Assembly: GCA_025331445.1 (NCBI GenBank)
Contig: JAIWNE010000117.1
Location: 40,344-104,343, forward strand
Origin: Blakeslea trispora
Taxonomy: Eukaryota; Mucoromycota; Mucoromycetes; Mucorales; Choanephoraceae
Length of the DNA: 64,000 bases
Direction: 5' to 3'
Part shown: positions 45,805 through 57,489 of the stretch, piece after piece
Numbering within the stretch: position 1 is the stretch's first letter
Layout: every line of letters begins with the position of its first letter
Translations under genes and position numbers: made by a program
Notes under the pieces: model-generated
Database searches by the model: none
Seen by the model: the letters and a program-made list of their open reading frames with translations, nothing else
What the model was told of the DNA's origin: nothing

Positions 45805-46687
45805 CCTCATGGCTATTTTTAAAGACCTATATGAATAAACAAACTCATCTACATATGTACTTGTGCTATCTATTAGCCTTTGATCTCATTTTGAAATTAC
45901 ATTCTACACTAGATCAGGTTTCTTTACCTAATAGAGTGTTTGGCAGTCTGCAGCAAAATTAAGTATACAAAATCTCTCAATGAGGATCTACTACAAAGCT
46001 TATATAACCCATAATCTTCCTACAAGAAATTATAGCAGTATCATTAGCTATGGTAGTGGAAGGTGCTATTTAATGAGTAATGCAAATCTTAAATTATTAT
46101 AAAAAAAAAGGGTTATTAGTAGGTGTCCCAAACTTCAAATAACTGATTTTACTTAAGAGGACATTTAAAATAACAGCAATTTTCTCTATCGGATTTTAAA
46201 ATAAAAGGTGTCCATTATGTTTCCAGAGGTATCCGAAATTTGTTATAATGAAATTTGTTTCATCTTGAGGTACATCTTAAATGGTCAAACACATGATGTC
46301 GCTTGCGTGGGCTTCAGTTGAAGAGCTTGAGACATTATTACCTTGGCTCTCAAGGGCAAGGTCTTCAGAGCTATTTACGTGTCTTGTTAGAAGCTTTGCA
46401 AGGAATTTAATGCAAGTTCTTTCTTCTGTTTGAGTTACTCTTTTTGCGCATAGATCTTAGTCTAATCCTGAGAATTTCTTATAGTACTTTTTATTTAAAA
46501 GAGAGTATACATTATTTTATGTTCAAAACCAGAGGCGCTCAATCTTGACAACGAAGATGTAATTCATCTTCGCCATCTTTGAAAATTTAAAATTTTAGCC
46601 ATCTGATCTTCTTGAAGCAAGCTTCTCGTTTAATGTTTGTCTTACTGTATATCTCAACCTACATCTATCAGAAGCTACATTCGTTTT
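45805..46687. other. Intergenic, no gene
   Basis: AT-rich sequence downstream of Crypton-1. I see no gene or clear repeat. Confidence 0.4.
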
Positions 46688-46826
46688 GCTTCGCGTGAGG
46701 GGGAGGGACGACCCTCCCCCTTGAACCCCCTCCCAGCTGGCCTAAGTGTAATCTATTGTTCCTAACTCAAGCTTGCTTCGCGTGAGGGGGAGGGTTGTCC
46801 CTCCCCTTAAACCCCCTCCCAGGCTG
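46688..46826. repeat. GC-rich tandem pair with internal hairpins
   Basis: Two units start GCTTCGCGTGAGGGGGAGGG at 46688 and 46775 (period 87 bp). Each has a G-rich run, then CCCTCCCC and CCCCCTCCCAG. The G- and C-tracts can pair as a hairpin or form a G-quadruplex. Much more GC-rich than its surroundings. Confidence 0.8.
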
Positions 46827-47214
46827 GTTTAGACTTAACTATGTAATTTTTTATTGCTTGTTATCTACGGTTTTTGCTTGAGGCTTCTCATATCATTTTC
46901 ATGTTTATGTGCACATCCGTGTAGAGCTTGTTGTTGTTCTTTGGCTGTTCCATATACGGTAATTTTTTGTCACAATATTTTTTTTTTATTTTTTTCTTCA
47001 TTTCCAAAAGCTTATTTGATACTCCGTATAAAACGCCAAAGAGTAGAGGAAAAAAAGCCGAGAAATAAAAAAGAGATAAAAAAAAGTAATGTCACCCCCA
47101 TGTATAACACGAAACTTTGGGGGTGAATTTACTTTTAAAGTATGTCTGCTATCCTAATCACACCCAACGATTTTTTTTTCGATTTAAAACCCCATCTGTG
47201 TAATGTAACTTACC
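46827..47214. other. Left flank of gypsy family 3
   Basis: No gene. It contains ACCCCCATG...GGGGGTGAA (about 47093-47123), a small inverted repeat, and ends with the target copy TTACC. Confidence 0.4.
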
Positions 47215-47303
47215 TGTAACAGAACCAGAAAGAGATGTGATAATAGACTGAGTTTTATTGTATGTGTAGTACTATAATTATATATGTAAATATGACTGTC
47301 ACA
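47215..47303 (-). repeat. 3' LTR of gypsy family 3
   Basis: Plus-strand tips TGTAACAG and CTGTCACA. Unusually short for an LTR. Confidence 0.9.
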
Positions 47304-47316
47304 TTATCCCCCTTCT
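47304..47316 (-). promoter_or_regulatory. Polypurine tract of gypsy family 3
   Basis: Minus strand AGAAGGGGGATAA immediately upstream of the 3' LTR, the usual plus-strand DNA priming site. Confidence 0.8.
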
Positions 47317-47577
47317 AAAGGAGATTTACTAAATCTTCTACTGATATATCTTGTATATATCACGAATGTTTGCAGTAGTATATTTCGTAGGAAGGTTTCT
47401 CTTGCTAGTAACTTTGCCGATGTATTCTAGTTTGAAAGCCATGTTAGGTTCCTGACTTGTTGTTTTGATAACCTTCCAAGGGCCAGTAAACTTTGGTTCT
47501 GCAAATTTTTATTGTTCTTTCATTTTTATCTTTAGAACCTTGTCACCAATTTTTATCTCTTCTGTTTGCTTTCTGTT

Positions 47578-48309
47578 CTAGTTAAAATACTTTTGTTGTC
47601 GTTCTTGACTTTTCTGTATGTTGGATTTGACGTCATCGTATAGAATTGGAATGTAATGATTTAAGTATTGGATCAATTGTTTTGTTGTATGGTTCACAGG
47701 GTTCCAATTTGAAAGTTCATTTACACTAGGTAGCGTGGCTTTTCTTCCAAACATTATTTCGTATGGTGTTCTTCCAGTAGTGGCTTGCTTAGTGGTGTTG
47801 ATACTAAACGTAACGAAAGGAAGGTAGGAATCCCATTGGTTTGGTTGTTGTTCGCAATAAATTGATAGTGCTGCCTTGAGCGTTCTGTTCATTCGCTCAA
47901 ACATCCCGTCGGATTGCGGATGTTCAACGCTCGTGTTAACCTTCTTTACTCCATGTCTCTCGCATACTACCATTATTGCCTCCGAAATAAAGTTCGATCC
48001 GTTATCCGTAATGAATTTCTTCGGGGACCCATACACAAGGACAATTCTATACAGAAGAACGTTGGCAATAGTATTGGTGTCAAAAGATGGTAACGCTGCT
48101 GTAATTAGCCATTTTGTCATGTAATCCATGAAGACTAAAAGATATCGATTTTCTTGAGTCGATTCTGGCATGAATGCTATATCCGCGGCCCATACTTCAG
48201 TAGGCAAGCCAACAGAGATACTTTGCAACTTTTTGAATTTGTGAGTGGGTGTCTTGTGAACTTGGCATTTCTGACATTTCTTGATATATTCCTTTATGTC
48301 TTGGTTCAT
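47578..48309 (-). pseudogene. Gypsy family 3 integrase
   Basis: It begins in the zinc-binding part (KKCQKCQVHKTPTHK), followed by the DDE core: VWAADIAFMPES, KFITDNGSNFIS and HPQSDGMFERMNRT. Then a C-terminal part up to QERQQKYFN. The matching histidines of the HHCC motif (HDHPTSGHAGRDKT) lie on the other side of the solo LTR at 48312-48721. No chromodomain is visible. Integrates the retroelement DNA; separated from its RT by the insertion. Confidence 0.85.
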
Positions 48310-48311
48310 TT

Positions 48312-48721
48312 TGTTGTATTCATACAGTACGGATCAATTATTTAACCACTTATGAATCTACAACCATTCTTTAATTCGACTTCAGCTTGTTTCATTTGAC
48401 ATTCAATTCGGATAAACCTTCATTCAAGGTCAGGACTGACATCTTGCCAATAATTTACCAGTTACTGGGTTTAAGGTACAGATGGCCAATCATTCTATTT
48501 TAGTAATTCTTCTTTACAAGACTGTCATCATTCATCTCTCATCCGATTCGTTGTTACTATCACAATCATCTACAAGCCTCTAGAAAAGTTTTACAATCTC
48601 AGTTGAAATATCATTTTCATGAAAAGTATAAATAGCACATCAATTTTGAAGTAAATAAAACATTATCTTTAGTCTGATTAATTCTCTGATTTCTATCATT
48701 GTGATTTCTTGGCCTACAACA
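48312..48721 (+). repeat. Solo LTR, family 2, inserted in gypsy family 3 pol
   Basis: 410 bp, TGTTGTATTCATACAG to TTGGCCTACAACA, flanked by CATTT at 48307-48311 and 48722-48726, a perfect 5-bp duplication. A truncated relative is at 37227-37385. Confidence 0.92.
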
Positions 48722-48823
48722 CATTTTCTTCCAGTACCCATTTTCCTTCACTTTTGCAAGTGTCTTGTCTCTTCCCGCATGACCGCTTGTTGGATGGTCA
48801 TGAATTGCTTTAAGAAACCTTTC

Positions 48824-50227
48824 TTAATATTCCTTAGGAATCACTATCACCGGAGGGTTGAATTTAATGTAGCATAACATGCCAGCTCGCATAGCAAATG
48901 GGTAGCTAATTCTTTTTTTCCCTTCTATCATGTCTTTCAAATCAGAATCAATAGCTTGTGCTTCTTTGATTTCTTGTAACGAAGTATAACTACTTTCCTC
49001 AGTGTGTATTTGCGTGATTTTCTCTGGGACTTGGATTCTGCTGAGTGCATCCGCGTCAGTGTTCTCCATACCTTTCCTATAAGCTATATTGAACTCATAT
49101 GACCATATGTCAACAATCAGCCTTGCGATTCGACCTTTGGGGTCCTTTGTTGCTAGAATGGACTTCAACGCGGCGTGATCGGTATATACCGTCAAAGAGG
49201 GAGCCCCATGTACATAGCAGTGAAAGTACTTTAAACCCCATTGAACTGCCATGCACTCTTTTTCTGTCACAGTGTAATTCTTTTGAGTCGGATTTAGTGT
49301 CTTGCTTGCATAGGCTATCGGTCGTCCATTTTGTACTAAAACTGCTCCTAATGCAAAATCACTAGCATCGCAGTGAAGGTCGTAGGGAAGGTTTGAATCG
49401 GGGTACGCCAATTCAGGTAAAGCGATCAATCGCTTCTTTAGGTCTTGAAATGCCTTTTCACTATCGCTACTCCACTTCCATGGTGTATCCTTCCTTAGTA
49501 GTTTATATAACGGGTGTGCAAGGGTCGACAAGTTTTCCATGAAACGATGATAAAAAGTGCAGATTCCCAGGAAAGCTTGTAGATCTTTTAAATTCTTTGG
49601 CGTTGGATAGTTTCTTATGGGATAGGTTTTATCAGGATTACTTCTTATACCTGTTCCCGTGACCAAAAACCTTAGAAAACGAACTTCAGTACATAGCCAC
49701 TGACATTTTTTTATACTTATTTTCATGTTCCAATGGTGTAGTATTCTGAGTACTTCGGTTACTTGGCGAATGTTTTCCTCCTTGGTCTTCGCATGACATA
49801 ATAAGTCGTCCAAGTATATGATTGTATAATTAGTAACACTTCTTAGGATTTGATTCATAAATCGTGCGAACGTGGGTGGTGCATTGCAGAGTCCTTGAGC
49901 CAGTACATTGTACTCATAGAGTGCGTTTCCTGTGCTGAAAGCTGTTTTGCACTTGTCCTCCTCATGAATTGGGATTTGCCAGTAAGCTGATTTTAAATCA
50001 ATAACTGTAAACCATTTTGATCCTGAGAGTTTGTCAAGTAGGTCTTCCATTCTTTCTAATGGATACTTATCCTTTCTTGTGATGGCATTTAGGGCACGAA
50101 AATTGTTCACGAATCTGTTTGTTCCGTCAGGTTTCGGTATGACAATGGGCGGTGAGCAGCACCAAGGCGATGAACTGACACGGATTACTTTTTTCTTAAG
50201 CAATTTCGCTACTTCTGTGTCGACCAC
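48824..50227 (-). pseudogene. Gypsy family 3 reverse transcriptase and RNase H
   Basis: The RT runs from VAKLLKKKVIRVSSSPWCCS through PKPDGTNRFVNNFRALN, WFTVIDLKSAYWQI, LAQGLCNAPPTFARFM and the active-site YIIYLDDLLCH (about residue 139). A connection region (LQAFLGICTFYHRFM) leads to RNase H: LHCDASDFALGAVLVQNGRP, KECMAVQWGLKYF, VYTDHAALK and NTDADALSR. The frame is closed by TAA after VIVIPKEY, where relatives continue into integrase, and it is preceded by an in-frame TAA at 50228. The stops probably arose by mutation because the frame is constant with gag. Confidence 0.9.
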
Positions 50228-50491
50228 TTAGTTTTCTTTAGGCGATAGTCGTCTACCTTTTCTGACAATTGGGTTTGCATCCCCAGTATCAATTCTATGA
50301 CTAATAGGAGCATTAGTAATAGTTTGAACTTCTTCGTCATTATACAAAGTTGGGTGTAGTAATAACACGGCTTGTATTTCTTGGGGAATTGTATGCCATT
50401 CTTTTTCATCCATTTGAGTACAGGCTTCTCGTTGAGTGTTTACTCTATATTGGCCCACGGTTTCAGCAGATCTTGCAACCAATGTCTTGTT
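50228..50491 (-). pseudogene. Gypsy family 3 protease-RT linker
   Basis: Same frame as gag and RT, bounded by two stop codons. It reads VARSAETVGQYRVNTQREAC and EIQAVLLLHPTLYND. No separate domain. Confidence 0.6.
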
Positions 50492-52585
50492 CTAAAGGTC
50501 AACTAAAACCTTTGTTTTTAAGAGCCAATCCATTCCAAGAATGATAGGAACGTTTTGCTTTTCCATTATACGAATATACGTAGTTCCATAATCTATATCA
50601 CTAATTTTACAAGGTAACCTCACTGCTTCCTTGGATAATTCTCTTGAAGAATTTCCGTAAGTGATTCGGATAGGGGGTGCAGGTTCGGGGTTGAGATGGA
50701 GACGGTTGACCTCATCCCTAGAGATAGTTGATATCATTGCACCTGTGTCAATAAGCAGTTTTGATTCTATAATTCTTCCTAAGTCTTCCACAAAGATTTC
50801 GCCGGACAGTGAGAAATTAGTGCTTTCTTCAGATCCACCAATTTCCTTTGGGATGTACAGATCATCGATTATGTCTTGATTGATTGCCGTTTGACTATTG
50901 GCATTATATAATTTATAGAAAATATTGTCAGTGATATCTAATGGATCATTATCATTATGGGAATGGTTTTCGATACTTCCGCTTGGCATCGAAGTATATT
51001 GTTGAATATTACTTCGATGCGTGCCCATTTCTTTAGGTCTTTTTTCTTTCTTAGCATTTCCATAGGGCACAGCGGCTTTAGCCTTTTTCAGGTAATAGCA
51101 GTCTTTTGCCAAGTGGTTGTCCTTGTCACAAACAAAGCAAGACTTTTTCTTTTGATAACCTTTTGACGGTTGCTTTCCTTTTGATCGTTGATAGTTCTGA
51201 TCCACGACCATTGGGTCATCAATTTGCATTGGTTCATATCCTCCTATTTGGTGTAGAGGTCTTGTACCTTTGGTGAGCGGACCCATATGTCCAATGTTTC
51301 GCTCTATGTCGATCGCGCTTTGGACTGCTTCATGAATGGTACTTGGCTTTGTCGGAATTACGGCTCGGCTTACTTCTTCATTTACCGCCTGGTGGAAATA
51401 ACTCATTTGCAATTGAAAATTATCTTTGGTAATAGTAGTTATTAACAAGAGTAATCTAGGACCAAAGTCCTGCATGGTTTCTTTTCCTTGTTTCAAGCTC
51501 TTCATTGCATGGATTGCTCTTGCCATTGCGTTTTCTTCGCCTCCATAGAAATCTTCAAATGCCTTGATGGCCAATTCGTAGTTGTTTTGCTGGGCTCTTG
51601 TCAGCGTCATCCACCAGTCGTTTGCCGGACCTTGCATTGCCATCATGAATTCCATGATGGCTTCTTTTGAGCTATACTCGTGGTATGTTACCAACTTCTT
51701 AAATTGTTGCAACCAACCTCTTGCCCCTTTTCCAGTGAAAGGTGGGGTAGGATGTTTACTTCTTTTACGTGCTGCTACTTGTTCAACCTGACCCGAATTT
51801 ACTCGAGCAGATAGTGCCATTTGTCTAGCTAATGAGTAGCGTGCCTCGGTTAATTCTGAATAAACTGAATGCTCTTCGTCCTGTTCTGAAGGAGACTCCC
51901 ATTGTTCCATTGAAGCGGGTGCAGTTTCGATGGAAGCCACAGAGGATGACTCAGTTCCTTCGGCGTTCCATGATTGGACATGTCTATCATTTTCATTAGA
52001 ACTGGGATTAGAAAAGTTTTCATTTTTTAATTTCTCAATACGGTCCCCCTGGATCGTAGTTGTCTGTTTCAAATCCTCGATTCTATCGATGAGTGCCTTA
52101 TTCTTGACCTCGAGATGCTTGTTGATGTCTTGTAATTCATCAATCTTTGCCTTGAGTTCAGCTTTCTCCATCGAGTGTTCCTGGAGCAATGTAGACTTTT
52201 CTTCTTCCAATCTTGCAATTGAAGCCTCCGCCGTCGAGATTTGCTGCGAGTGCTGTTCTTTGATTATGTTGAGTTGGTTTTCATGGGAGTGAATGAGTAC
52301 GTCGAAACGCTCATCGTATTTTCGACGCATTTCCTCCATTTGTTGGGTGTACTCCTCCCTCATTTTCTGGAATTTGAGTTGTGCCTCATGTTCAAATAAT
52401 CGTAGCTGGTTACTGTTGTGTCGTTGCTGTTCAACCATCCATTGTTGATGTTGCATTTTCAACGTGCTTAATTCGTTCTCATAGTAGTGACGAATCTCCT
52501 GGAGGGTATCAATGGCCACTCCATTGAACTGAGGTGTTCCTTGAGCCAAGATGTTATCAAAGCTCCAAGGGTTGTTAGACTCCAT
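50492..52585 (-). pseudogene. Gypsy family 3 gag and aspartic protease
   Basis: 697 residues. A long coiled coil covers roughly residues 30-195 (heptad-rich, Glu/Lys/Gln). The gag core follows (ARGWLQQFKKLVTYHEYSSK, residues about 285-305, to SLKQGKETMQDF). A CCHC zinc knuckle, CFVCDKDNHLAKDC (C-x2-C-x4-H-x4-C), is near residue 483. The retropepsin motif LLIDTGAMIST is near 613, followed by ILGMDWLL. Gag forms the particle and binds RNA; the protease matures it. The frame ends at TAG after KTKVLVDL but continues in the same frame into RT, so this stop is either a defect or a readthrough site. Confidence 0.88.
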
Positions 52586-52640
52586 ATAGGGATAGAATTA
52601 AAGTTTGATCTGTAAACAATAAAGCGAGTCTTTAAATAAG

Positions 52641-52658
52641 GTTTAAGCTTCTCCACCA
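52641..52658 (-). promoter_or_regulatory. Primer binding site of gypsy family 3
   Basis: Minus strand TGGTGGAGAAGCTTAAAC, one base after the 5' LTR. It begins with the complement of a tRNA CCA end. The tRNA species was not identified. Confidence 0.7.
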
Positions 52659-52659
52659 A

Positions 52660-52748
52660 TGTAACAGAACCAGAAAGAAATGTGATAATAGACTGAGTTT
52701 TATTGTATGTGTAGTACTATAATTATATACGTAAATATGACTGTCACA
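52660..52748 (-). repeat. 5' LTR of gypsy family 3
   Basis: 89 bp, differing from the other LTR at two positions. Confidence 0.9.
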
Positions 52749-52753
52749 TTACC

Positions 52754-54449
52754 GTAAAAAATGAGGAAAAATACTTGCCATATTGGGAACTAAAAATATT
52801 TGGGGGTTTTCTCTTTCACCACCCATTAAAAATGAGCAAAAATACCTTCTTTTTTTGGACAAATGAGCTCCTCCTCCCCCCATTAAATGAGCATTCATAT
52901 TTTCCTTTTTGGATTAAACGCTCAATAGCATATAAATGTGGCTTAAAAAATATCATTTTATTTGAAAAGATTTCATTAGTCACTGCTCCTGCCTAGTGGC
53001 AGAGCCGCGTAATGGCTCCCACATCCCTGCTAGGCACTAGAAACGCTATATATAGAGCAATAGATATAGCGCCAAGCAGAGAAGCAGGAGCAAAAGCAGA
53101 GAGTACTTAACAGAAAGAGTAGACCCACGTACAGTTCTTTAAATGAACAAGTGATATGTTAGTTAATTTGATAAGTAAACGCGTATAACAGAGGGAATAT
53201 CTTACCTTTGCAAGAAAAAGACCTAGCCTATAGCTTACCTAAAACAAAGAAGAGAAGATAGTTAGTAACAAAACTAAAAGGCATCTTTTGTATAGAAATA
53301 CTTTACCTCAAATCACTTCAGAACATAGCATCAGCAAACATAACCATCAAACTTACCCTTGAAGGATTAAAAGTGAAAGAAAAAAGAAAGTGAAAATAAC
53401 AGCCAAAAGACACAAAAAATCAGTTCAAAAACTGTGTCCGGTAGTAAAAATGATTTTTTCTAAGTACTTTTTTTCCTCCAAAATTCACCCTACCCCCACA
53501 TACGCTCCTCACTTTCCTCCAATCATTTTACATCAAAGTCTAGCTAACCCCCCAATTTGCTGGCACCCCCTCACTCACTCACCCCCTTTCATTTCTTGTA
53601 GAACTTGGGGTGCTGAATCCGCGAATAGAATTTTTTCTTTTCTTTCTCAGATTTTTGTGTAAGTTTTCATTCTCAACAACCAGTAATAAAAGCCTCTTTG
53701 ACTTGTGTAATCTGTGGACTTTGATTTCCTTTGATTTTCTTGTGTAATTTTCTGTTATTTTAGACTGAAATCTTAATCCAGCCAATAGTCTTTCAGTATT
53801 TAGCGGAAGAGCAATAAAAAATTACTATAAACGTATGAAAAATCGTTTGGTGTGATGTAGGTAAAGAGAGAATAAGCCTGGAACCTTCTTAGAAATTGGC
53901 CAATCAGAGTAGCGAATTTCCATCACTATGAAAAAGGTAAATATTGATGATTTGGCTTATTTCCTCTCTTTGCATCATACGCTTCAACCAAGAATAAAAT
54001 AGTGTCTAAGGTAGTGATGAACTCTTTTATTTAATCAAAAAGAATGAGATGTAGTCAAAAAGGTAATTACACTCGAATAGTAGAAAAAAAGACACAATCC
54101 TTAGATTTCAATATAAATATCGTTTTCATGAAGCATTGATTTCATGTGCTCTGACTTGCTTTTGCATATTAAGAACTGACTAGAATAGTTATAGCCTGTA
54201 AGAAATACATAACCTTTAGTTAAAAATTTTGACTTCTATGAGCACATGTTAGCTTTCTCGCTGCTCATCAGTTCTGCATGTCGACATCTCAAACTTACAT
54301 GAGCATGCAAGATGGTAGGTCATCTCGGAAAAGGTTGAGATAAAACAAAATAAAATAAATAAAAAGCACCTACAAATACCCTAGAAAGTGATTGCTTAGT
54401 TAATAAAAGTTAAAAATCTGGAATATGGTTGACCAGTTTCTTTAAAACA
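52754..54449. other. Gene-poor stretch between gypsy family 3 and pogo
   Basis: No coding region I can support. 52989-53002 is a short hairpin (CTGCCTAGTGGCAG), and 53044-53071 pairs CGCTATAT with ATATAGCG. 53460-53590 is C/T-rich (CCCTACCCCCACATACG and similar), as in fungal promoters, but no gene follows. Confidence 0.4.
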
Positions 54450-54451
54450 TA

Positions 54452-56560
54452 CAGTCAGACCTCGATTTTGTCATACTTGATTTTGTCATAGGATTTGGCT
54501 CCACCAACTCTAGGTAGTATGTAAATATGACCGAATTTTGATTTTGTCATAGTCATAAAATTTACAGAAACCGTATGACAAAATTTTAATTTTTAAAAAA
54601 ATATTATTGGCTATTTCGTATTTTAAATTCAGAAAAATAGAAAAAAATCGGATTTATTTTGAGAAAAAATCTCTAATTGTACTTTGTACTGTAAGAGATT
54701 CTTGCTCTCGTCTTTTGAGCTTCTTGAAGTTATTTGACATGGTAATCATCATGCTAAACTCCTCATCATCCGATGCCTCATATGTCTCCAAGAGCTCTTG
54801 CAGATGCTCCATCTGACGCTTTCTTTTTGTTGATGCATCAACTACTTCTTCTTCCTCTTCCTCTTCTTCCTCTACTTCATCTGCTGTGTTGGCCTCTTGA
54901 TCTTCAAAAATGCCATCATTCTCATAGAAGGAGTCATAATGAAAATCACCGAAAGTGGTGGCCAAACTACTTTCGACAAGCACATCATTACAACCCTCAA
55001 TGACGGGCTCGAATGTGCCAACATCTTGACCAGCGGGAGCGGCGGGAAGAATTCCAACGTGCTTCCAACAGTTGGAAATGGTACTTTGGGTTACCTTTTC
55101 CCTAGCGATTCTCACCCACTTCATAGCCTGAAGTTGATTTACTTCGTAAATCTTCTTCATGGCTGTGCTGGCCTCTTTTTCGGCCTGCTCCAAGCCAAAA
55201 GCCGAATCTCTCTCCTTCTTCTTGAGAACAGCCAAGGACTTGAATGCAGCATGTCTATAATGGATGGTCTTGTACTGATGCTTGAAGTTGGCTATGATAC
55301 CAGCATCCAATGGTTGCAAATGCGACGTGGTGTTTGCTAATAAAAAGCCAAACTTGATGTTTGACATCTCCATGTCCTTTTCGTGCACAGGAGCGTTGTC
55401 AACCAAGATGAAAATATTTCTATTTTCTCTGATCATCTTCCTGTTAAGAGCACGAAAGTAAGACTTGTAGATGCTTTTTGTCATCCAACTCTTCAAATTG
55501 AAGTAGTAATGGGGAAAGCCAAGTTCAGCCGCTAAAATTAAGAATTAGATATGTGTTTCTAGATGTCATACTGAATAAAAAGCATACCTGTTTTGCCGTT
55601 GAAGCATCTTGGCTTTTCGTGCTTGCCAATGATGAGAGCATCATACTTGATGCTGCCATCAGCACTACAAAGAAGACCAATTGTCATTCTGGTCTTGTCA
55701 AACTTGATGCCAGAAACATTGTGGTCAGCAATGGTGCTTGTAGGAAAAGCACGATAAAACAATCCTGTTTCATCAAAGTTGAGAATATCCTTCAACTCGT
55801 ACTTCTCCATCTCCTTCTTCAACTTCTCAACTTGAGTAGCAACAGACTCAGCATCAATCTGGACAGACCCAGCCTCGCCATTCATCTGTCTTGATTTAAG
55901 ATCATGACGTTTCATGAAGTTACTAATCCATCCATTGGAGAAGAGGGGCTTCGCTTTGCCAGCAGTGAGCTCTGGTCTAGAGTTGACCAGGTGAGTTGCA
56001 TATGCAAGCACACTGTGCTTATTTATCGCAACATTCTCATTGCTCATTCGAACAATAAGCTTGCTTAGCTCCTCTTCCAATTCAGGGTAGTGAGCTTTCT
56101 TGCTGCTGCTAGCGCTCAATTCCTTGTCTGACATTTCAGACAGCTCTTTTGATTTCTTGATAATCTTGCTGATGGTGCTTCGGCTAGGCAAGCTATCCAT
56201 GTTGAATTGGCGCTTTGCCTAATGACACATCTGTTCTTGAGTTTTTTTGGGTCCATAAGTGACCTCGAGACAAATTTCCAAGCGCTGTTTCTGATTGAAA
56301 GCTGCACGCTTAATCTTTCCGGGTGCTTGCTGATCATTGACGAGAGCAAGAGGTGTGGTGTTTGATGAATTGTGCATAGACATTTAAATGTTATAAGTTT
56401 ATTATATATGACAAAGATGTGAACTAATTTTGAATTTATGATTCAGGAACACTATGTGGCTGCTAAAATTTGCACAGTCACATAATTTTATTTTGTCATA
56501 ATTTGATTTTGTCATAGAATATGCCTCCACCCACCGTATGACAAAATCGAGGTCTGACTG
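54452..56560 (-). mobile_element. Pogo/Tigger-type DNA transposon, complete
   Basis: 25-bp perfect terminal inverted repeats start CAGTCAGACCTCGATTTTGT and are bounded by TA on each side (54450-54451 and 56561-56562). Extra copies of GATTTTGTCATA lie just inside both ends. Length 2109 bp. One transposase gene on the minus strand. Confidence 0.95.
54654..56383 (-). pseudogene. Pogo transposase (CENP-B HTH plus DDE), one premature stop
   Basis: ATG at 56383; one 56-bp intron (55532-55587, GTATGC...TTTTAG). The N-terminus has a psq-like start (NQKQRLEICLEV) and SLPSRSTISKIIKKSKELS, then a CENP-B/Tc5 helix-turn-helix (SNGWISNFMKRHDLKSRQ). The DDE core: ILNFDETGLFYRAF, FILVDNAPVHEKD and HLQPLDAGII, a DD30D spacing typical of pogo. 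The tail has an acidic run (about nine Glu) and a basic RKRQMEHLQELLE. A single TAG at 56219-56221 lies just before AKRQFNMDSLPS, where relatives often have Trp, so one G-to-A change could explain it. Otherwise the frame is open. Confidence 0.88.
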
Positions 56561-56562
56561 TA

Positions 56563-57489
56563 CTTAAAAAAGGTATACCTCTAAATCAAAGAGATAGATA
56601 TATGATAGTAAATGTATCCTCAAGACAATATACAATAGAGATAAAAATTTGATGATATTAAACTGCTTATGGAAAAGCATTTAATTTCGAGTAAATGTTA
56701 CTTCAAGCTCTCATAACGAAATATACAAATGTTCCTGGTTCTGATTATGATTTAAAAAAATTGTTATTCCAAATCATCTAAATTTCCTATTTACTTCTCT
56801 ATACAATTATATTTGAAGTAAAGTTGACAACCTTACAAAGTAGCACAGTACCATTCAAAGTATTTTTGCCACTTACAATAATGCCAAATCATGAACAAAC
56901 TGCTTGTAAGGACATTTGCTCTTCAACCAATAAGATCAACTGAAAAATTATCAACATCTATACTCGTTCAATTGCTTTCCAGTCCTAAACCATATGTGAG
57001 TTACTCTTAAGCAAGAGACATTTTATGCGTCTAAGAGATCTATTTGTATGCTGCATTTTGATGGTTTTGATGTTCACCATATTATACTATTTTGGGTCAT
57101 TTGAAATTATCATAAAATGACAATACAATCAAATTGAAGTTAGGATCTTTCAGTGTTTAATTTTTAAATGGATTCAAAGGGTGTCATAAGAAGTATTTGT
57201 GTCAATGAGACTTTACAATATATGAATGATCTTATTACATTTGGCTTCTGATGTGCCATCCTATTGTTATAGTCTATTATATCTCTAACAAGAGCGACAC
57301 TATATAATAGGGTTGCTCTTGATACATTTTATTTTTAAGCTAGTTACTTGTATGTTAAAAAATGGTTCATTCATGTACATATATAATTTTGAGACAGCTT
57401 GACGCTTTGCTATCAACTTTTTTATAGATTCTACTTTGGTATTTCTTTAGGATCCCCTTTACAAAAGCGTTTCTTTAATTGATCACTAA
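56563..57489. other. Intergenic, no gene
   Basis: AT-rich sequence without a recognisable gene or repeat. Confidence 0.4.

Larger units (their letters stand above)
47215..52748 (-). mobile_element. Full-length Ty3/gypsy element, family 3, with 89-bp LTRs
   Basis: LTRs at 47215-47303 and 52660-52748 differ at two of 89 positions. Both flanks carry TTACC (47210-47214 and 52749-52753), the target duplication. A tRNA-CCA-type primer site and a polypurine tract sit at the correct places. Minus-strand order: gag, protease, RT, RNase H, integrase. A 410-bp solo LTR with its CATTT duplication is inserted in pol. Three in-frame stops break the polyprotein. Without the insertion the element would be about 5.1 kb. 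Confidence 0.95.

Noticed and set aside
46688..46826. CRISPR or satellite array
   Set aside because: Only two units and no spacers; eukaryotic context.
52982..53072. tRNA or structured RNA at the paired hairpins
   Set aside because: The stems are short and there is no cloverleaf, T-loop or box motif.
53390..53662. 90-residue frame in the pyrimidine-rich segment
   Set aside because: Low-complexity translation of a C/T-rich tract; no domain or codon pattern.
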